This document shows positions 1 to 8,194 of a DNA stretch of 64,000 nucleotides, one piece after another. The translations under genes were made by a program, and so were the position numbers. Numbering within the stretch: the stretch's first letter is position 1; each line of letters starts with the position of its first letter. The notes beneath the pieces are model-generated. The model made no database searches, was not told the origin of the DNA, and saw only the letters and a program-made list of their open reading frames with translations. The stretch is taken from positions 2,356,001 to 2,420,000 of the forward strand of contig NZ_CP094473.1 in the NCBI RefSeq assembly GCF_023347535.1. The letters run 5' to 3'. The stretch is from Faecalibacterium sp. HTF-F (GTDB taxonomy: Bacteria > Bacillota > Clostridia > Oscillospirales > Ruminococcaceae).

Positions 1-612
1 GATCTGATGGATGGGGGAAAGGCGCAGGCCGTTGGTGCCGATCTCAATGAGCTTTGCCTTGTTCTCGCAGATGCCGCCGCCGGTGCCGCCCATGGTGAAG
101 GCCGGGCGCACGATGACCGGGTAGCCGATGCGGTCGGCGCAGGCCAGAGCGTCTTCCAGCGTCTCCACGACCTCGGAGGGAATGATGGGCTGGTGCAGCT
201 TTTCCATGGTCTCCTTGAACAGCTCGCGGTCCTCGGCACGGTCGATGGTCTCGGGCTTGCAGGCCAGCAGACGGATGCCGGTGCGGTCCAGATAACCGGA
301 GCGGGCCAGCTCCATGGACAGGTTCAGGCCCATCTGGCCGCCGAGGTTCGGCAGCACAGAGTCCGGCTTTTCAATGTCCAAAATGCGCTCCACGACTTCC
401 AGCGTCATGGGCTCGATGTAAACATGGTCGGCCACATCCGGGTCGGTCATGATGGTTGCAGGGTTGGAGTTCAGCAGAACGGTCTCGATGCCCTCTGCCT
501 TCAGGGCGCGGCAGGCCTGCGTGCCGGAGTAGTCGAACTCCGCAGCCTGACCAATGATGATGGGGCCGGAGCCAATGACCAGCACCTTCTTGATTCTAGG
601 GTCCTTCGGCAT
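1..612 (-). CDS. carB: carbamoyl-phosphate synthase large subunit, N-terminal part (cut by window edge)
   Basis: The first 204 codons of the large, ammonia-using subunit of carbamoyl-phosphate synthase lie here; the rest is beyond position 1. The start is ATG at 612, directly after carA. The N terminus carries the pre-ATP-grasp dinucleotide-like motif [20 protein letters not shown] and, further on, the ATP-grasp glycine-rich loop ([13 protein letters not shown]). The enzyme makes carbamoyl phosphate from bicarbonate, ATP and ammonia supplied by CarA, for pyrimidine and arginine synthesis. The one-base gap to carA implies translational coupling in the pyr operon. Confidence 0.96.
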   Translation of the reverse strand, partial: MPKDPRIKKVLVIGSGPIIIGQAAEFDYSGTQACRALKAEGIETVLLNSNPATIMTDPDVADHVYIEPMTLEVVERILDIEKPDSVLPNLGGQMGLNLSMELARSGYLDRTGIRLLACKPETIDRAEDRELFKETMEKLHQPIIPSEVVETLEDALACADRIGYPVIVRPAFTMGGTGGGICENKAKLIEIGTNGLRLSPIHQI

Positions 613-613
613 T

Positions 614-1723
614 TCAGCGTGCCTCCTTTTTTGCTGCTTTGACGTTGTTCAGGAAGCGGTCGAACAGAAACTCGGTATCCTTGGGGCCGCCGTTTGCTTC
701 CGGGTGGAACTGCACGGTGAAGCAGTTCCACTTCTTATACTTGATGCCCTCACAGGTGCCGTCGTTGGCGTTCACCTGTGCCACCTCGCCCATCTCGGCG
801 GGCAGCTCGTCGCCCACCACAGCGTAGCCGTGGTTCTGGCTGGTGATGAAGGTGCGGCCGGACTCAAAGTCAGTCACAGGCTGGTTGGCACCGCGGTGGC
901 CGTACTTCAGCTTCATGGTCTTGGCACCGGCTGCCAGCGCGGACAGCTGGTGGCCCAGACAGATGCCGAAGGTGGGGATGTTCAGTGCAAAGATCTGCTT
1001 GAGGTTCTCGATGATCTCCACCGGCTCGGCGGGGTCGCCGGGGCCGTTGGACAGCATGATGCCGTCCGGGTTCAGAGCTTTGATCTGGTCTGCCGTTGCA
1101 AAGGCGGGCATGACCGTCACCTTGCAGCCGCGCTTGACAAGGCAGCGCACGATGTTGCGCTTGCAGCCGTAGTGCATCAGCACGATATGGGTCTCGCCCT
1201 GCGGATTGAACACCTCGGGGGCAGCGCAGGTCACGTTCTTCACCGCATCGGTGACGGCATAGGCGCGGATCTGGGCCAGCAGGGCCTCGGTCTCGGCCTT
1301 GTTGGCCGGGTCGGCGGGATCAAAGGTGGTCAGGATGGCACCGTTCATCACGCCGCTTTCCCGGATGATGCGGGTCAGGTGGCGGGTATCGATGCCCTCG
1401 ATGCCGATGGTGTTGTTCTTTTTCAAAAAGCTGTCCAGCGTTTCCTCGCAGCGCCAGTTGGAGGGGGTGGTGCAGGCCTCACGCACGATGTAGCCCTTTG
1501 CCCAGATGCGGTCGGACTCCATGTCGTCCTTATTCATGCCGTAGTTGCCGATAAGGGGGTAGGTCTGGGTGATGATCTGGCCGTAGTAGCTGGGGTCGGT
1601 CAGAGTCTCCTGAAAGCCCACCATACCGGTGGCAAAGACCACCTCGCCCACGGTGACGCCCTCGGCACCCACCGACTGGCCGGCAAAGACCATGCCATTT
1701 GCCAAAAGAAGATATGCGTTCAT
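614..1723 (-). CDS. carA: carbamoyl-phosphate synthase small (glutaminase) subunit
   Basis: This 369-residue protein has normal CarA length. Residues 1-150 form the CPSase small-chain domain. Residues 175-365 form a class I glutamine amidotransferase, with nucleophile Cys255 in GICLGHQ and the His340/Glu342 pair in QFHPEA. It hydrolyses glutamine and channels ammonia to CarB. It sits between pyrE (21 bases upstream) and carB (1 base downstream), so the pair is the last part of the pyrimidine operon as seen here. Confidence 0.97.
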   Translation of the reverse strand: MNAYLLLANGMVFAGQSVGAEGVTVGEVVFATGMVGFQETLTDPSYYGQIITQTYPLIGNYGMNKDDMESDRIWAKGYIVREACTTPSNWRCEETLDSFLKKNNTIGIEGIDTRHLTRIIRESGVMNGAILTTFDPADPANKAETEALLAQIRAYAVTDAVKNVTCAAPEVFNPQGETHIVLMHYGCKRNIVRCLVKRGCKVTVMPAFATADQIKALNPDGIMLSNGPGDPAEPVEIIENLKQIFALNIPTFGICLGHQLSALAAGAKTMKLKYGHRGANQPVTDFESGRTFITSQNHGYAVVGDELPAEMGEVAQVNANDGTCEGIKYKKWNCFTVQFHPEANGGPKDTEFLFDRFLNNVKAAKKEAR

Positions 1724-1744
1724 AGTTTTCCTCGTTTCAACACA

Positions 1745-2338
1745 TTACAGGGTCTGCTTTGCTTCCTGCTTCATCTTGCGGCTGCCCAGATGCACCAGCG
1801 GCAGCTTGCCCTCCTTGCAGATGGGGCACTCTTCCGGTGCGTAGTTGGGCAGGTCCAGCTTGAGGGCGCTTGCCACGATGGGAATGGGAGACGGAGCCTC
1901 GGGCTTAGTGCGGTCCACCACGCAGGTAATGCCCACACAGATGCCGCCGTTCTCCTCAATGACCCGCTTGGTCTCCAGAGAGGAGATGCCAGTGGTGACC
2001 ACATCCTCAGCGATGAGGCACTTCTCACCCGGATGGATGGCGAAGCGCTTCAGGGTCATCACATTGTCCACGCGCTCGGTAAAGATGGCGCGCTTGCCGG
2101 TCTGGCGGGCCAGCTCGTAGGCATAGACGATGCCGCCCATGGCAGGTCCCACGATCACATCCACGTCCATTTCCTTGACCTTATCTGCCACGCTCTTCAT
2201 GACCTCGGCGCAGCGGTCGGGGTACTGCTGCAGATAAGCCATCTGGCAGTATGCGCTGGAATGGCGGCCGGAGGACAGCAGGAAGTGACCTTCCAGGAAC
2301 GCGTCACAGCTCTTCAGGATTTCAAGTGCTTCACTCAT
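1745..2338 (-). CDS. pyrE: orotate phosphoribosyltransferase
   Basis: This 197-residue protein joins orotate to PRPP to give OMP, the fifth step of UMP synthesis. The PRPP-binding signature AEDVVTTG is in the middle of the chain, and VGPAMGGIVYAYELAR is the preceding conserved loop. A C-terminal extension containing a Cys pair (ECPICKEGKL) is typical of clostridial PyrE. It is separated from pyrD by 134 bases that contain its own promoter-like sequence, so pyrE-carA-carB may also be transcribed independently of the leader attenuator. Confidence 0.96.
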   Translation of the reverse strand: MSEALEILKSCDAFLEGHFLLSSGRHSSAYCQMAYLQQYPDRCAEVMKSVADKVKEMDVDVIVGPAMGGIVYAYELARQTGKRAIFTERVDNVMTLKRFAIHPGEKCLIAEDVVTTGISSLETKRVIEENGGICVGITCVVDRTKPEAPSPIPIVASALKLDLPNYAPEECPICKEGKLPLVHLGSRKMKQEAKQTL

Positions 2339-2380
2339 TGTACTTCTCCCTCTCTTTTATAAAAATGTCTTTTGAACGGT

Positions 2381-2409
2381 ATTGTACCACGCTTTTGCGT
2401 GATTTGCAA
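2381..2409 (-). promoter_or_regulatory. internal promoter ahead of pyrE
   Basis: Reading the minus strand there is TTGCAA (2404-2409), a 17-base spacer and TACAAT (2381-2386), with TGG just before the -10 (extended -10). The predicted start is about 35 bases upstream of pyrE. The spacer holds a small inverted repeat (CACGC aaaa GCGTG). Confidence 0.6.
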
Positions 2410-2472
2410 ATTTATGCAGCGACTTTGTTTTTATGCGTATAAATCAGCGTTTTTGCTGGTATATCAATTGGA

Positions 2473-3399
2473 TTATTCAGCATTCCGGGCACATCCGCGG
2501 ATCTCGTCCAGTGTTTTCACGCCGTTCTTGTCCATCCATGCGGCCATCTCGTCCGCAATGGTCTCCATGGCGCGGGGGTTGGCAAAGTTTGCGGCACCCA
2601 CCTGCACCGCCGCAGCACCGGCCATGATGAACTCCAGTGCGTCACGGCCCGTGGCGATGCCGCCCAGACCCACCACCGGGATGTTCACAGCGCCCACGGC
2701 CTGCCAGACCATGCGCAGAGCGATGGGCCGCACCGCCGGGCCGGACAGGCCCGCAAAGATGTTGTTGAACACCGGGCGGCGCTTTTCCAGATCGATGGCG
2801 CAGGCCTGGAAGGTGTTGGTCAGGCTGATGGCGTCCGCACCGGCGGCTTCCACAGCCTTGCACATCTCGGGGATGTTCTCGGCCTGCGGGCTCAGCTTGA
2901 CCATCAGGGGCTTTTTGCAGGCAGCGCGCACCATGTGCACCACCTCACCGGCAGCCTCGGACTTGACGCCGTAGGCCATGCCGCCCACCTTGACGTTGGG
3001 GCAGGAGATGTTCAGCTCCACGATGTCCACTGCGCTGTCGCTCAGCATCGCGGCACCTTCCACGTACTCTTCCTCGCTGTGGCCGCCAAGGTTGGCAATG
3101 GCCACCGTGCCGTACTTCTGCTTCAGCTCCAGCATCTCGGGCAGCTCCACGTCAATGAAGTGCTGCACGCCGGGGTTCTGCAGGCCGATGCTGTTGATGA
3201 GGCCGGAGGGGGTCTCCCACAGGCGCTCGCCCTTGTTGCCGTACTGGCCGTGCAGGGTCAGACCCTTGCCGGAGATGCCGCCGATCTTGGCAAAGTCTGC
3301 CAGCTCTTCGTACTCCACGCCGTAGCCCACGGTGCCGGATGCGCCGATGACCGGGCTGTTCATCACAAAGCCCAGCAGGTTGGTTTTCAGGTCAGCCAT
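2473..3399 (-). CDS. pyrD: dihydroorotate dehydrogenase B, catalytic subunit
   Basis: This 308-residue class 1B dihydroorotate dehydrogenase is an FMN protein that oxidises dihydroorotate to orotate, handing electrons to PyrK and NAD+. Recognisable segments are NSPVIGASGTVGYG at the N terminus, ELNISCPNVKVGG with the class 1 active-site Cys region, KLSPQAENI, SLTNTF and the FMN phosphate loop VVGLGGIATGRDALEF. The ATG overlaps the pyrK stop by one base (TGATG), which fits a PyrD-PyrK complex made in step. Confidence 0.96.
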   Translation of the reverse strand: MADLKTNLLGFVMNSPVIGASGTVGYGVEYEELADFAKIGGISGKGLTLHGQYGNKGERLWETPSGLINSIGLQNPGVQHFIDVELPEMLELKQKYGTVAIANLGGHSEEEYVEGAAMLSDSAVDIVELNISCPNVKVGGMAYGVKSEAAGEVVHMVRAACKKPLMVKLSPQAENIPEMCKAVEAAGADAISLTNTFQACAIDLEKRRPVFNNIFAGLSGPAVRPIALRMVWQAVGAVNIPVVGLGGIATGRDALEFIMAGAAAVQVGAANFANPRAMETIADEMAAWMDKNGVKTLDEIRGCARNAE

Positions 3400-4172
3400 C
3401 AGAAGAACACCTCCGTTGCATCAAATACCGGGCCGTTCTTGCACACGCTCTTGCCCTCGCCGCCCTTGGTCTCGCAGGTGCAGCCAAGGCAGGCACCGAT
3501 GCCGCAGGCCATCTTCTTTTCCATGCTCACAAAGCAGGGGGTGCCCTTTTCGGCACACAGGCGGGCGGCGTTCTTCATCATGACCGTGGGGCCGCACACC
3601 AGCACCACATCGTAGTCGGCGGGGTCGTACAGCTGGGTGACAAAGCCGTGGAAGCCCACCGCGCCGGTGTCGGTGGACACCTTGACGAGGTTTGCGATCT
3701 CGCGGTACTCCTCCATGCAGTAGGGGGCATCCCGGAAGCCGAAGAACACATCCGGCTTCACGCCTGCCGCTGCCAGCTCGCGGGTGAGCTGGAACATGGG
3801 CGCAGTGCCGATGCCGCCGCCCACCACAGCGATTTTTTTGTACTTGCTCAGGATGTCCGGCACATCAAAGCCGTTGCCCATAGGGCCGGTGAGCTGGAAG
3901 GTATCCTTCATTTTGAGCTGCGCGATCTTTTCCGTGCCCTCGCCCACCACCTGATACAGAAACTCGATGGTGCTGCTGTCCGGGTTCCAGCGGTGCACGC
4001 TGATGGGCCGGGACAGGAAGGGGGCTTCGTCTGCGCCCCATGCACGCAGGGTAAAGAACTGGCCTGCGTGTGGTGCGTGGTCGCGGTCCGGCCAGACCAC
4101 CGTCAGCAGACGGATGTCCGAGGCAATGACCTCATTGCGCAGAACAGTGGCTTCACAGCAGGCTGCACGCAT
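3399..4172 (-). CDS. pyrK: dihydroorotate dehydrogenase B, electron transfer subunit
   Basis: PyrK is the FAD and [2Fe-2S] subunit that passes electrons from PyrD to NAD+. The chain has a ferredoxin-reductase-like FAD part (FLSRPISVHRW), an NAD part (VVGGGIGTAPMFQLTREL) and a C-terminal cluster-binding run (MACGIGACLGCTC with a further Cys in KSVCKNGPVF). I place the start at the ATG at 4172 because AAGGAGG lies 9 bases upstream; a TTG at 4178 in the same frame is too close to that site. The start lies inside the pyrF 3' end (20-base overlap). Confidence 0.94.
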   Translation of the reverse strand: MRAACCEATVLRNEVIASDIRLLTVVWPDRDHAPHAGQFFTLRAWGADEAPFLSRPISVHRWNPDSSTIEFLYQVVGEGTEKIAQLKMKDTFQLTGPMGNGFDVPDILSKYKKIAVVGGGIGTAPMFQLTRELAAAGVKPDVFFGFRDAPYCMEEYREIANLVKVSTDTGAVGFHGFVTQLYDPADYDVVLVCGPTVMMKNAARLCAEKGTPCFVSMEKKMACGIGACLGCTCETKGGEGKSVCKNGPVFDATEVFF

Positions 4173-5019
4173 GAGCAATGGCCTCCTTCATATTCACACA
4201 TTCGTTGTAAGCGGCTTCGTCAAAGGCAGTGCCCGGCTGCTTTTTGTAGGCCAGCAGGATGCCGCGGCTGGAGTTGACCACGCCGCCGTTGCCCTTGGTA
4301 AGATACTGGGCAATGTCCTCGGCCTTGCCGCCCTGTGCGCCGTAGCCGGGGATCAGGAAGAAGCTGTCCTGATACTTTGCGCGGATCTCGGTGGCCTCCT
4401 CGATGTGGGTGCCGCCGATGACCAGACCGATGGAGGAGTAGCCGTGCTCGCCCATGTAGTCCTTGCCCAGAGCGTTCAGCTTGTCGCCCACCAGATCGTA
4501 GACGTGACGGCCATCGGCCAGCTTCTCGTACTCAAAGTCCTTGGCACCGCCGTTGGAGGTGCGGCAGAGCACGAACATGCCCTTGCCCTGCTTTTCGGCG
4601 TAGGGCAGGTAGGGGCTGATGGAGTCCAGACCCATGTAGGGTGCCAGCGTGACGAAATCACTCTCGAAATCACCGGTAAAGTGACCCATGGCGTACATCT
4701 CGGCGGTCTTGGCAATGTCGCCGCGCTTGATGTCGGCGATCACCGGCACACCTGCCTCGCGCACCGCCTTCAGGGTGTCGGCGTAGGCCTTCATGCCCTC
4801 AAGACCCAGAGACTCGTAGTAAGCGATCTGCACCTTGTAGCAGCCTGCCACGGCCTTGGTGGCGTCAATGAGCTTCTTGTTGAAGCGCACGATGTTCTCG
4901 CCGCGGGACAGGGTGCTGTCCACAAAATCGGCGGGCAGGTAGCTGAAGTCGGTGTCCAGACCCACGCACACCGGGCCGCGGGCTTCCACAGCTTCGTACA
5001 GTTTGTCCATGTTCGTCAT
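4153..5019 (-). CDS. pyrF: orotidine 5'-phosphate decarboxylase (long type)
   Basis: This 288-residue enzyme decarboxylates OMP to UMP. It belongs to the longer PyrF subgroup, seen from VCVGLDTDFSYLP at the N terminus, the catalytic DIKRGDI motif (Asp-x-Lys-x-x-Asp) and the TSNGGAKDFE segment. A good AGGAGG stands ahead of the ATG. The 64-base gap to pyrC contains no terminator. Confidence 0.96.
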   Translation of the reverse strand: MTNMDKLYEAVEARGPVCVGLDTDFSYLPADFVDSTLSRGENIVRFNKKLIDATKAVAGCYKVQIAYYESLGLEGMKAYADTLKAVREAGVPVIADIKRGDIAKTAEMYAMGHFTGDFESDFVTLAPYMGLDSISPYLPYAEKQGKGMFVLCRTSNGGAKDFEYEKLADGRHVYDLVGDKLNALGKDYMGEHGYSSIGLVIGGTHIEEATEIRAKYQDSFFLIPGYGAQGGKAEDIAQYLTKGNGGVVNSSRGILLAYKKQPGTAFDEAAYNECVNMKEAIAHACSLL

Positions 5020-5083
5020 TTGGGTGTACCTCCTGTTTGCTTTCTTATCTATTTTATATCATATTATTTTGTGAAACATTTTC

Positions 5084-6274
5084 TCAGTTCTCTGCCTGAT
5101 AGGTCAGCTTGCCGCCCTTGATAGTGGCGCAGACCTTACCAAACAGCTGGGCACCATCGAACGGGGTGTTGTGAGATTTGGAGTGCAGCTTGTCCTTGTC
5201 CACGGTGTAGGGGGTATCCAGATCCACCAGCACAAAGTCCGCGTCGTAGCCCGGCTCCAGCTGACCCTTGGCAAGGCCCAGGATCTCGGCGGGGCGGGTG
5301 CTCATCAGATGCACCAGCACTTCCAGCGGCAGGCCTTCCTGCTTGCAGAGCTTGGTGTAGCAGACGCCGAAAGCGGTCTCGCTGCCCACCATACCGGCCA
5401 TGCCCTTCAGTTTGTCCTCTTCGGAGTGGGGCGCGTGGTCGGTGGCAATGGCGTCCACGATGCCGGTGCGGATGCCGTCCACCAGCGCCTGCACATCGTC
5501 GGCGGTGCGGATGGGCGGGTTCACACGGTAATCGCAGGTGTCATTGGTGAACCACAGGTGGTGCGGGGTCACCTCGCAGGTGACGGGTGCACCCCGCAGC
5601 TTTGCCATCTGGATGGCATCCAGCGCACCGCGGGTGGACACATGGCACATGTGCAGCTTGGTCTGGTAGTATTCGCTCAGCCAGCAGTTGCGCACCGTCT
5701 CGATGTCCTCAGCCAGACGGTAGTCCCACGGGCTGATCTCCATATCCTCAGCGTGGCTCATCACGGTGATATCCTTCTGGGTGCAGATGGCAAACGCCTT
5801 TGCCATGGTGGCATTGTCCTGCACGCCGTGGCCATCCTCGGTGATGAACTTCACACCGGCAGGCAGGGTCTTGAGGTGGTCGATGCTTACGCCGTCAAAG
5901 TTCTCGGTGATGGAGACGGTCTGGTTCACATCGCACAGGCCCAGCTCGGCGGCTTTCTGTTCCACCATCATGGCCTGTGCCGCAGAAGAGCAGACCGGCT
6001 TTGTGTTGGGCATCAGGTTCACGAAGGTGTAACCGCCGGCGGCTGCGGCGCGGCTGCCGGTCTCGATGTCCTCCTTGTACTCAAAGCCCGGGGTGCGCCA
6101 GTGGCAGTGCAGATCCACAAAGGCGGGCAGCACGGTCAGCCCTCCGGCATCAATGACCGTTTCGTTCTCCCCGGCCAGTGCCTCCAGCTCCTGACCCACA
6201 GCAGCGATCCTGCCGTCCTTTACAAAAATCTCAAGCGGTCTTCCTTCGGTGTTCACAGCATTTACAAGCAGCAT
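5084..6274 (-). CDS. pyrC: dihydroorotase
   Basis: This 396-residue class I dihydroorotase cyclises carbamoyl aspartate to dihydroorotate. Metal-binding and active-site motifs are present: DLHCHWRTPGFEYKEDIETG near residue 56 (HxH), a His in HAEDMEI, HMCHVST and IATDHAPHS with the catalytic Asp. The start at 6274 has AGGAGG 8 bases upstream. It is the first structural gene of the operon; aspartate transcarbamylase (pyrB) is not in this cluster and must be encoded elsewhere. Confidence 0.96.
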   Translation of the reverse strand: MLLVNAVNTEGRPLEIFVKDGRIAAVGQELEALAGENETVIDAGGLTVLPAFVDLHCHWRTPGFEYKEDIETGSRAAAAGGYTFVNLMPNTKPVCSSAAQAMMVEQKAAELGLCDVNQTVSITENFDGVSIDHLKTLPAGVKFITEDGHGVQDNATMAKAFAICTQKDITVMSHAEDMEISPWDYRLAEDIETVRNCWLSEYYQTKLHMCHVSTRGALDAIQMAKLRGAPVTCEVTPHHLWFTNDTCDYRVNPPIRTADDVQALVDGIRTGIVDAIATDHAPHSEEDKLKGMAGMVGSETAFGVCYTKLCKQEGLPLEVLVHLMSTRPAEILGLAKGQLEPGYDADFVLVDLDTPYTVDKDKLHSKSHNTPFDGAQLFGKVCATIKGGKLTYQAEN

Positions 6275-6327
6275 CGCAGTTCCCTCCTGATTTGCGTTTG
6301 TCTGGTTCGGCTTTCCGGCTTACGGGC

Positions 6328-6358
6328 AAAAAAAAACTTTTCCCCGCAAAGGGAAAAG
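6328..6358 (-). terminator. intrinsic terminator in the pyr leader (attenuator)
   Basis: On the minus strand an 8-bp stem (CTTTTCCC with GGGAAAAG, arms 6351-6358 and 6337-6344) with a 6-base loop is followed by nine T (6336-6328). It lies between the promoter and pyrC, so read-through is required for operon expression. The leader ORF stop codon is at the 5' foot of the stem. No PyrR anti-antiterminator motif was seen. Confidence 0.85.
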
Positions 6359-6359
6359 C

Positions 6360-6449
6360 TCATTCTACAAAAAAAGGAAACAACGAACCCACGGCAAAAC
6401 CGGATGCGAACTGCTTGTTCAGTTTGGTACACATCGCGCTTTTCTGCAT
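6360..6449 (-). CDS. pyr operon leader peptide (29 codons)
   Basis: A 29-codon ORF starts with ATG at 6449, with AAGGAG 8 bases upstream, and stops with TGA at 6362-6360. Its last sense codons cross a T-rich run (TTGTTTCCTTTTTTT on the coding strand, the T7 run at 6375-6369). The stop abuts the 5' arm of the terminator, so a ribosome that keeps up with polymerase would cover that arm. This matches the established logic of UTP-sensitive attenuation in enterobacterial pyrBI and pyrE. The peptide itself (MQKSAMCTKLNKQ at its start) matches nothing I know. Confidence 0.65.
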   Translation of the reverse strand: MQKSAMCTKLNKQFASGFAVGSLFPFFVE

Positions 6450-6489
6450 GGTGCTGTCTCCTTTTATAAGTCTGGAATCTTTTCATAAT

Positions 6490-6519
6490 ATTTTAGCATA
6501 GAAGCGCGAAATGTGTCAA
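6490..6519 (-). promoter_or_regulatory. main pyr operon promoter
   Basis: A perfect TTGACA (6514-6519) is separated by 18 bases from TAAAAT (6490-6495), with TGC before the -10. Transcription should begin near 6483, giving a short 5' end before the leader ORF ribosome binding site at 6458-6463. Confidence 0.8.
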
Positions 6520-6665
6520 TGCTTCCGCATATATTTTGTTGCAAAAAGGTTTGCCGCTTCCCTCCCGGAATTTTAGCTACTCTACCCAAAAGCAGTTTTT
6601 CCCCGCCAGATTCCGGGTTAGTTATGTCAATTCCTAGCATATTGCTGTACATTCCCGTCCGGGTG

Positions 6666-6674
6666 TGCTATTAT
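6666..6674 (+). promoter_or_regulatory. probable cysE promoter (extended -10)
   Basis: TGC followed by TATTAT (6669-6674) is an extended -10; no convincing -35 is seen. It lies about 100 bases before the cysE start. Between it and the divergent pyr promoter is an 8-bp inverted repeat (CCCGGAAT at 6564-6571, ATTCCGGG at 6610-6617) of unknown meaning. Confidence 0.4.
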
Positions 6675-6770
6675 AAATATGGTCAAAAGAGTCAGAGGCT
6701 GTTTTCATGGCAGAGACGTGATTTTTATTCAGAGCAGCTTCATCGGAATCAGGAAAGAGAGGGTTTTCCC

Positions 6771-7442
6771 ATGGGTTTGTTGGAGGACGCGCGGAACATC
6801 CAGCGCAAGGATCCCGCTGCACGCAACGTGCTGGAGGTCATTTTGCTGTATCCGGGCTTTCACATTCTGGTGTATCACCGCATTGCGCACTGGCTGTACC
6901 AGCATAAGCGCTTTTTCCTTGCCCGCTGGGTCAGCCAGCACGGACGCCGCCGCACCGGCATCGAGATCCACCCCGGTGCCACCATCGGCAGATGCCTGTT
7001 CATCGATCACGGCATGGGCATCGTGTTCGGTGAGACCTGTGAGATCGGGGACAATTGCACCATCTACCACGGTGTCACTCTGGGCGGCACTGGCAAGGAC
7101 ACCGGCAAGCGCCACCCCACTCTGGGCAACAACGTGCTGATCGGTGCAGGCACCAAGGTCCTTGGCCCGGTGTATATCGGGGACAACTCCCGCATCGGCG
7201 CAGGCAGCGTGGTGCTGCGCAATCTGCCCGCCAACTGCACCGCCGTGGGCGTGCCCGCCGAGGTGGTGCGCATCAACAACAAGGCCGTGAACCCGGCGGA
7301 CGATCTGGACCAGCAGGATCTGCCGGATATCGTAGCCCAGCGCCTGACCGATCTGGACCGCCGCCTCGGCGCACTGGAAAACGCTGCGCAGGGCGACACC
7401 CCGCCCACGGCAGCGCAGATCGCCGCACGGCAGAAGTCATAA
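6771..7442 (+). CDS. cysE: serine O-acetyltransferase
   Basis: This 223-residue protein of the short, bacillus-type CysE class acetylates serine for cysteine synthesis. The left-handed beta-helix of hexapeptide repeats spans about residues 60-165 ([19 protein letters not shown], then [20 protein letters not shown], with the catalytic His). Residues 165-223 form a charged C-terminal tail. The ATG at 6771 is preceded by a purine-rich AGGAAAGAGAGGG. It is monocistronic: the pyr promoter diverges on one side and a hairpin element (7445-7558) follows the stop. Confidence 0.93.
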   Translation: MGLLEDARNIQRKDPAARNVLEVILLYPGFHILVYHRIAHWLYQHKRFFLARWVSQHGRRRTGIEIHPGATIGRCLFIDHGMGIVFGETCEIGDNCTIYHGVTLGGTGKDTGKRHPTLGNNVLIGAGTKVLGPVYIGDNSRIGAGSVVLRNLPANCTAVGVPAEVVRINNKAVNPADDLDQQDLPDIVAQRLTDLDRRLGALENAAQGDTPPTAAQIAARQKS

Positions 7443-7444
7443 CG

Positions 7445-7558
7445 ATTCAGAATGCCCTCCGCTTGCGCTCTGGGCATCTTCAGCGGAAGAATATTTTTAT
7501 AATAGAGCAACAGCGGACAGCCTGCGGGCTGTCCGCTGTTGCATTTTCACGGAAAGGG
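7445..7558 (+). repeat. gene-end hairpin element, copy 1 (after cysE)
   Basis: This element begins three bases after the cysE stop. It has a small hairpin (ATGCCC...GGGCAT), a conserved CTTCAGCGGAA, an A/T-rich stretch, then a perfect 16-bp stem (7507-7522 with 7527-7542) with loop TGCG, and ends with TTTTCACGGAAAGGG. The stem arm reads GCAACAGCGGACAGCC. It probably terminates cysE transcription. Four more copies with different stem sequence are in the window. Confidence 0.8.
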
Positions 7559-7644
7559 TCCAAGAGGGAAACTTGATCTGTCTGTGCTCGTTTCCTGCGG
7601 AAACAGCCGCACAGCCGGGAAACAGGCCACTTCTTCATTGCGCC

Positions 7645-7750
7645 CGCTCCGGTGAAAAAGCAAGTCGGAAAATCCCGCAGGATTTTCCGACTTGCAACTA
7701 AAAAATATAAATTCCTTGAATCATGCCCAGAGCGAGAGCGGAGGGCATTT
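7645..7750 (-). repeat. gene-end hairpin element, copy 2 (after the DUF3842 gene)
   Basis: Minus-strand copy of the same element, starting right after the stop at 7751. The 16-bp stem is 7660-7675 with 7680-7695 and the loop is TGCG on the minus strand. The arm reads GCAAGTCGGAAAATCC, unrelated to copy 1 except for GCAA. The middle spacer has diverged (no AGCGG). It faces copy 1 tail to tail, closing two convergent transcription units. Confidence 0.8.
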
Positions 7751-8194
7751 TCAATAAACCCTTTTTCCGCAGCCTTCCCCGGCGCAGAGGGCTTTCACCT
7801 TCTGCACCGCAGCGGCCACCAGATCGCTGATGGGCTGCTCCGGCACACCCACGATATAGTTTTCGCAGTGGTTCACCGGGATGAGCACCCGCGTCGCATG
7901 GCTCTGGCACACGGCCGTGGCCATGGCGGGCGTGATCTCGCCCAGCAGTGCATCCGCAATAACGATGCCGATGGGCCCCACGATGATATCCGCGCTGCGG
8001 CAGTTCACCGCCACTGCATTCTCACCGGTGGCGACACGCGGGGCACCGGCCTTGCGCATGGCGTTTGCCGCCAGACTGTTGGTGCCCACCGCAGTGAGCC
8101 GGATCTCCGGGCACTGCGTGCTCAGGGCTGTCACCAGCTGTTTGCCAAGGCCCCCGCCCTGCCCGTCGATGACGAGCACATTCATCGGCTGCAT
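7751..8194 (-). CDS. DUF3842 family protein
   Basis: This 147-residue protein starts with VLVIDGQGGGLGKQLVTAL, a glycine-rich nucleotide-binding-like strand-loop-helix, and contains ADIIVGPIGIVIADALLGEITPAMA, typical of the clostridial DUF3842 family whose function is unknown to me. Its start overlaps the stop of the upstream dipeptidase by one base (TGATG), so the two are translationally coupled. Confidence 0.8.
   Translation of the reverse strand: MQPMNVLVIDGQGGGLGKQLVTALSTQCPEIRLTAVGTNSLAANAMRKAGAPRVATGENAVAVNCRSADIIVGPIGIVIADALLGEITPAMATAVCQSHATRVLIPVNHCENYIVGVPEQPISDLVAAAVQKVKALCAGEGCGKRVY

Noticed and set aside
554..2362. A 602-codon plus-strand ORF opposite carA and pyrE.
   Set aside because: It is an antisense shadow in high-GC DNA; the minus-strand frames encode clear CarA and PyrE with catalytic motifs.
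6262..6486. A 74-codon ORF covering the pyr leader and overlapping the pyrC start.
   Set aside because: It has no suitable ribosome binding site; the AAGGAG at 6458-6463 serves the ATG at 6449 in another frame, which ends at the terminator.
6564..6617. 8-bp inverted repeat CCCGGAAT/ATTCCGGG between the pyr and cysE promoters.
   Set aside because: The 38-base spacing and lack of further pairing make chance likely; mentioned only with the cysE promoter.
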